From positions 7,836 through 33,780 of IMG/VR virus record IMGVR_UViG_3300030106_003839: a DNA stretch of 25,945 nt; one strand, given 5' to 3'. How positions within the stretch are numbered: the first letter of the stretch is position 1; each line of letters begins with the position of its first letter. The translations under genes and the position numbers were made by a program. The notes under the pieces are model-generated. The model did no database searches and was not told the DNA's origin. It worked only from the letters and a program-made list of their open reading frames with translations. The stretch is from a virus. Positions 23,105-25,945 of this stretch are shown here, piece by piece.

Positions 23105-23577
23105 TAGAATGGTACTGGTGCTTCTTTCACAAACTGTATCGTTCTTGCTACGGGATAATATATTTCAGAATCTAAATCATTTACAAACCTCTTTTTAAAC
23201 ACATCTATTAATACTGTAATATTTTTAATATCAGACAAGTGAAGAAAGGGTAATTGCCTACCCTTTACTCCACCCTCTACCATTCGCATAATAGATATAA
23301 ACTTTGCAAATCCCCAGTTTTTCTTTTCTTCGTAAACAAAACCTTGAACTTTCTTATATCTAAATATGCCGTTATCCCTGACAAAACAATCTGTGTACTC
23401 TGGATGTTCTTTTGCATCAATCTCGTATTCGGGTTTAAATACATCAGCTATGTACTTACCAAACTGCACATCTTTATTCACCTCCATATCTCTTACAATA
23501 GCTGTGTATCTACCCGCAGGCACAGTTTTTTGGAAATCAAATGGATCACCAGAGTAATATGCATCTCCTGTATCCAC
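23104..23577 (-). CDS. Putative single-stranded DNA-binding protein
   Basis: I use GTG 23577, which overlaps the upstream TAG by one base. A TTG at 23613 would add 12 residues, and neither has a clear ribosome site. The protein (157 residues) has a five-strand-like beta region beginning AGRYTAIVRDMEVN and KYIADVFKPEYEID, as in OB-fold phage SSB proteins. A variable central part follows, then ITVLIDVFKKRFVND. It ends in EAPVPF. The final Pro-Phe recalls SSB tails, but there is little acidity before it. Position between a Cas4-like exonuclease operon partner and a nuclease supports a recombination role. No search was possible, so this is moderate. Confidence 0.55.
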   Translation of the reverse strand: MDTGDAYYSGDPFDFQKTVPAGRYTAIVRDMEVNKDVQFGKYIADVFKPEYEIDAKEHPEYTDCFVRDNGIFRYKKVQGFVYEEKKNWGFAKFISIMRMVEGGVKGRQLPFLHLSDIKNITVLIDVFKKRFVNDLDSEIYYPVARTIQFVKEAPVPF

Positions 23578-23984
23578 TATGCTTGTTTTAATGCCTCTAT
23601 CTTCGTAAGGCAAGCTTTCAGATTATCAATAGTGATGTTACCATTTTTTAATTGATACATTACCTTATTCTTATCCTTAGCCCCTAGTCCATCAACTGCA
23701 TTAATAATCTCATTTGCAACGTACTGTTCATCTGTTTCTTTCACCACCTCCCCATCAAACTTATCTTTTACTTCATCCGCAAGTTGTTTATCTGTCATGG
23801 CACCATTCTTATCAAGTATTTCTTTAATACCGTGATAACCGTGTATAATAAACTGCACCCACTTTTCCATTGTCTTCATATTGTCGGAAGTTAGGTCTTT
23901 GCCTTGTTCGATGAAGGCCACTGCGACACCATGTCGTATCTTGCCTTCTGTTATTTTATCCCAATCGGGTTGTTTGTCGCTCAT
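23577..23984 (-). CDS. Conserved-type protein of the recombination block, unknown
   Basis: ATG 23984 (135 residues) is preferred over an earlier in-frame start at 24020. It has AAAGGAG upstream and overlaps the preceding TGA as ATGA. The N-terminus reads DWDKITEGKIRHGVAVAFIE, which I associate with proteins that sit beside exonuclease and SSB genes in environmental phages, though I cannot name a family. The rest is helical, including a KWVQFIIHGYHGI stretch, and contains no catalytic motif. A helper of recombination is plausible. Stop codon is TAG. Confidence 0.6.
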   Translation of the reverse strand: MSDKQPDWDKITEGKIRHGVAVAFIEQGKDLTSDNMKTMEKWVQFIIHGYHGIKEILDKNGAMTDKQLADEVKDKFDGEVVKETDEQYVANEIINAVDGLGAKDKNKVMYQLKNGNITIDNLKACLTKIEALKQA

Positions 23985-24709
23985 AGATCGACTCCTTTCT
24001 CTTTGTATCCACCACCGCATATTTCATAGAAGTTGCAATACTTAGGGTTGCACTCCCATTTATATACAGGAGCTACACCTAGCTCAATAGGTGGATTACC
24101 TGTTTCAAAATTCTTTTTAACATTATGCCAATAGTCTTTTGCTTTCTTGATATACGATGTTGATATTACTTTTTCTTTCATTCTTGAATTGTCTTTGTTG
24201 TAATATAATAACGCTAATTTTTTTAGTTTGTTCCCAGTTTCTTCTTCAAACCACCAACCATATGTTCCTAGCTGTATATTGTAATTAACAGCGGGGTTTT
24301 GATCTGGATTTCTACCAAATAAACTTTTCCACTTCCAAGCGTTACATGTTTTAATATCGTACAAAGCGTTATCTTCGACAATAATTACATCTAAAAAGCC
24401 ACGTACATTTACATCGGGTAGTTGTATCTCACGTTCTATCATTATTTGAGAACCGTTGATTCTTGCATAATCCATTAATGCTTCCTGTATATCTCCATGC
24501 ACTAAATCCCCCAGTCTAAATAGTCTCATTGTATCATCATCAATTTCTTTTGGTTCTACTTCTGCTACATGTTGAAAATAATGTTTTCTCATGCACATTC
24601 CAGAAGCGGAAGCATGAAACCATTGCTCTTTGCCTTGATATCTTTTTTTTCGATGAAGCTCATTGCCTTTACGCAACCAGTCCTCATATATATTTTGTAT
24701 GTTTAACAT
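23981..24709 (-). CDS. Cas4/RecB-like nuclease with four cysteines (probable Fe-S)
   Basis: This 242-residue protein has AAGGA upstream of ATG 24709. The PD-(D/E)XK nuclease motifs are clear: H71 (RLGDLVHG), D107 (RGFLDVIIVED), D118-I-K120 (LYDIKT), then Q146 and Y150 (NIQLGTYGWW). One cysteine at C39 (SGMCMRKHYF) and three at the end (C220, C225, C231) have the one-plus-three layout of the iron-sulphur cluster in Cas4 and AddB-type nucleases. By family knowledge such phage proteins are exonucleases for recombination or DNA processing. No Cas1 or Cas2 is near, so CRISPR adaptation is not implied. A structured spacer lies immediately upstream of this gene. Confidence 0.9.
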   Translation of the reverse strand: MLNIQNIYEDWLRKGNELHRKKRYQGKEQWFHASASGMCMRKHYFQHVAEVEPKEIDDDTMRLFRLGDLVHGDIQEALMDYARINGSQIMIEREIQLPDVNVRGFLDVIIVEDNALYDIKTCNAWKWKSLFGRNPDQNPAVNYNIQLGTYGWWFEEETGNKLKKLALLYYNKDNSRMKEKVISTSYIKKAKDYWHNVKKNFETGNPPIELGVAPVYKWECNPKYCNFYEICGGGYKEKGVDL

Positions 24710-24731
24710 TTGTTTTCCTTTGGTATGTAGT

Positions 24732-24813
24732 ACAGGGCAGGACTTTTGAGATGTGTAGTTGCGGAGTGGATCGGAAAATTTGTTGGAGCAAAAACCGATC
24801 CTGCCTGCCCTGT
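24732..24813 (-). ncRNA. Structured RNA candidate upstream of the Cas4-like gene
   Basis: ACAGGGCAGG at 24732-24741 pairs perfectly with CCTGCCCTGT at 24804-24813 (10 pairs). Inside it, GGATCGG at 24768-24774 pairs with CCGATCC at 24795-24801 (7 pairs). On the - strand the inner stem follows the outer by two bases, has a 20-base loop with a further TTTG/CAAA pairing, and leaves 26 unpaired bases before the outer 3' strand. The element fills the 113-base gap between genes at 24823 and 24709. There is no U-run on either strand, so it is not a simple terminator. Strand is assigned from the operon direction. Confidence 0.6.
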
Positions 24814-24822
24814 TAGTTTCAT

Positions 24823-25017
24823 TTAATCTTTTATCTCCAATGTTTTTTCTTTATCTGCATAGAAGTTAATCTCTATAACAGCACCCCCATCTGTTTTGGC
24901 ATAGATTGTTTTAACGTAAGTCTTACCATTGCCAACTATGACTGGGTGTTCCTCTACAGATAAAGATTTAACTTTGTGTATATTAACTTCTTGATAATTT
25001 CCTAGTGTTGATTGCAT
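24823..25017 (-). CDS. Small beta-rich protein, unknown
   Basis: ATG 25017 has AAGGAGAGG upstream, a strong site. The 64-residue product is predicted mostly beta (YVKTIYAKTDGGAVIEINFY) with no Cys and no membrane segment. It resembles small proteins common in cyanophage-type early regions, but no family name can be given. It overlaps the upstream gene by 35 bases. The structured spacer follows its stop. Confidence 0.6.
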   Translation of the reverse strand: MQSTLGNYQEVNIHKVKSLSVEEHPVIVGNGKTYVKTIYAKTDGGAVIEINFYADKEKTLEIKD

Positions 25018-25222
25018 TATCCTCTCCTTGCTGTTGCTGTGCCCATTTGTCTAGTGCTGTTAGCTCATCTGCTTCTGCTTTCTGCACAAACTCTAGGGCT
25101 TTTCTTAGTCCACTAATCTCAGCGAAATAATAATCGTTAGATGGATTGTCGTCCCACTGCTTCTCCACGTTAGTGATCTCTTTAGCTATTTGATATTTTA
25201 GTTTACTTAGTATTGTAAACAC
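24983..25222 (-). CDS. 79-residue helical protein, unknown
   Basis: GTG 25222 is supported by a strong AAAGGAG site six to seven bases upstream. The product is helical, with YYFAEISGLRKALEFVQKAE in the middle and a Gln-rich stretch (WAQQQQGED). The last ~11 codons overlap the next gene, which has its own strong ribosome site. No motif is recognised. It lies between the HNH endonuclease and the small beta-rich gene. Confidence 0.5.
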   Translation of the reverse strand: MFTILSKLKYQIAKEITNVEKQWDDNPSNDYYFAEISGLRKALEFVQKAEADELTALDKWAQQQQGEDNAINTRKLSRS

Positions 25223-25255
25223 TGTATTCTCCTTTTGTTTTCTATATACTGTAAC

Positions 25256-25765
25256 TCAGTTTTCATTGTTTTGTTCCCGTTTTTCTACATATTCTTTAAC
25301 AATATCTTGTATATGCTTAAAGTACCCAAACTGTTTATGTGTTTTTATCTGATGGCAATTACGACAGCGTATCTTACATTTGTTAATTTCTTTTTGTATG
25401 GTATCCCATTTGTAACCTGTTCTCACAAGAGCACCTACTCCCTCAGTTCTTCTTTTATTCTGTCTTTTCTTGATTCCCTTGACATGGTCAAACTCTAGAA
25501 CTCGATAATCATTTTCACCACAATCTACACAGCCATGAATAAAATACTCCATAAATATTTTTTTATAATTTTCCCTCACTATTCTTGACTTCCTCTCTTT
25601 TACCTGCTGTATCCTATGCTGTCTATGGGACTCATACCAAGTATCGTTATGATACCTTTTTTGACAAGCCTTACAGGAGTATTGTCTACCATCGGGTTTA
25701 GCACGATTGATATAAAACTCCTTACGGGGTTTGTCTTCCTTACAAGTTGCACATCTCTTTAACAT
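25256..25765 (-). CDS. HNH endonuclease with N-terminal zinc finger
   Basis: This 169-residue protein has two parts. Residues 1-40 carry C5-x2-C8 and C31-x2-C34 around KPRKEFYINRAKPDGRQY, the zinc-finger module common at the start of phage HNH proteins. Residues 75-145 carry C79-x2-C82, the D93-H94 pair (LEFDHVKG), and C134-x2-C137 with N136 and H138 (RCRNCHQIKTH), a full zinc-bound HNH core. Such enzymes nick or cut DNA; free-standing ones in phages are often mobile (homing-type). No intron or direct target is visible. The 52-base gap upstream is AT-rich and contains a TATAAT at 25797-25792 on the - strand without a convincing -35 box. Confidence 0.9.
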   Translation of the reverse strand: MLKRCATCKEDKPRKEFYINRAKPDGRQYSCKACQKRYHNDTWYESHRQHRIQQVKERKSRIVRENYKKIFMEYFIHGCVDCGENDYRVLEFDHVKGIKKRQNKRRTEGVGALVRTGYKWDTIQKEINKCKIRCRNCHQIKTHKQFGYFKHIQDIVKEYVEKREQNNEN

Positions 25766-25817
25766 CTCAAGTTTCGATTCTTTTTAATTTAATTATAATT
25801 ATTTTCAATTACTACGA

Positions 25818-25945
25818 TTAATATACGAGCTTCCATGCTTTCTTATATGTCTCCCCCACAACTCCACATTGAATCAGTCTCTGGCTGTGTAGGTAATCTG
25901 CTTCTCTATCTCCTATCTCTCCATCTTGATAATAGTTTTCAGGTG
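25818..25945 (-). CDS. 3' end of an unidentified gene
   Basis: A - strand frame is open from the right edge to TAA 25820-25818, giving 41 residues that end ETYKKAWKLVY. It contains a Trp, several Tyr and a charged stretch (DGEIGDREADYLHSQ) and looks like genuine protein; the other two frames are closed by stops near the edge. The gene lies upstream of the HNH gene in the same direction. Too short to assign a function. Confidence 0.55.
   Translation of the reverse strand, partial: PENYYQDGEIGDREADYLHSQRLIQCGVVGETYKKAWKLVY

Noticed and set aside
23254-23655. A 133-codon + strand open frame within the SSB-like gene region
   Set aside because: It is antisense to a well-supported operon gene, composed of Phe/Cys/Ile-rich sequence typical of a shadow frame, and has no ribosome site.
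23981-24709. Cas4 as part of a CRISPR adaptation module
   Set aside because: No cas1, cas2 or repeat array is present; the surrounding genes are phage recombination-type genes, so a free-standing nuclease is the better reading.
24732-24813. A tRNA gene, since the outer stem contains a 7-bp GGGCAGG/CCTGCCC pair
   Set aside because: The inner stem has 7 pairs and a 20-base loop, and no T-arm, anticodon arm or CCA-adjacent arrangement can be drawn on either strand.
24529-24816. A + strand open frame over the Cas4-like start and the structured spacer
   Set aside because: It is antisense to the nuclease gene, and its Phe/Cys/Leu-rich product has no support.

Overview
The window is part of the genome of a tailed double-stranded DNA bacteriophage. 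It is AT-rich, very tightly packed and has no long non-coding stretch. Two gene blocks converge. Bases 1-20849 on the + strand hold virion and small membrane-protein genes. Bases 20846-25945 on the - strand hold DNA-metabolism genes. The capsid protein, connector and neck-like proteins, a large stabilisation or tail-hub protein and a trio of probable internal (ejection) proteins, the last of 1713 residues, suggest a short-tailed (podovirus-like) particle. No tape-measure, tail-tube or sheath gene is visible. Terminase, portal, DNA polymerase and endolysin are not seen, so the window is only part of the genome. The host cannot be read from the sequence. The style of the genes resembles phages from marine or freshwater metagenomes.

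Layout of the + strand: (1) 1-4109, a 5'-truncated major capsid protein, a decoration-like protein, a zinc-ribbon miniprotein, beta-rich structural proteins and neck or connector proteins, many joined by one-base TAATG overlaps. (2) 4110-4242, a spacer with a good sigma70-like promoter overlapped by an 11-bp inverted repeat. (3) 4243-6400, a beta-rich virion protein and a 587-residue fibre with YadA-like repeats and a C-terminal S74 self-cleaving chaperone. (4) 6418-9341, twelve very small genes, most with a membrane segment, signal peptide or lipobox; several are under 60 codons. This is the likely lysis or membrane region, but no murein hydrolase is visible. (5) 9341-12880, a tail-hub or stabilisation protein interrupted by a single in-frame TAG. 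(6) 12880-20849, a short fibre-like protein and three probable internal virion proteins.

The - strand block reads from 25945 down to 20846: the 3' end of an unidentified gene, a zinc-finger HNH endonuclease, two small unknown genes, a structured intergenic RNA candidate, a Cas4/RecB-like nuclease with four cysteines, a conserved-looking unknown, an SSB-like protein, a second PD-(D/E)XK-type nuclease, small unknowns, a third nuclease-like protein lacking the usual acidic residue of its core, and a small protein with an SSB-like tail. A strong rho-independent terminator follows. Two cysteine-containing proteins then run into the end of the giant + strand gene, with the stop codons overlapping.

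The most noteworthy features are the in-frame amber codon in the tail-hub gene, the two-stem RNA candidate ahead of the Cas4-like gene, and the cluster of tiny membrane proteins, which includes two probable paralogues, an overlapping tiny lipoprotein and a secreted poly-lysine protein.
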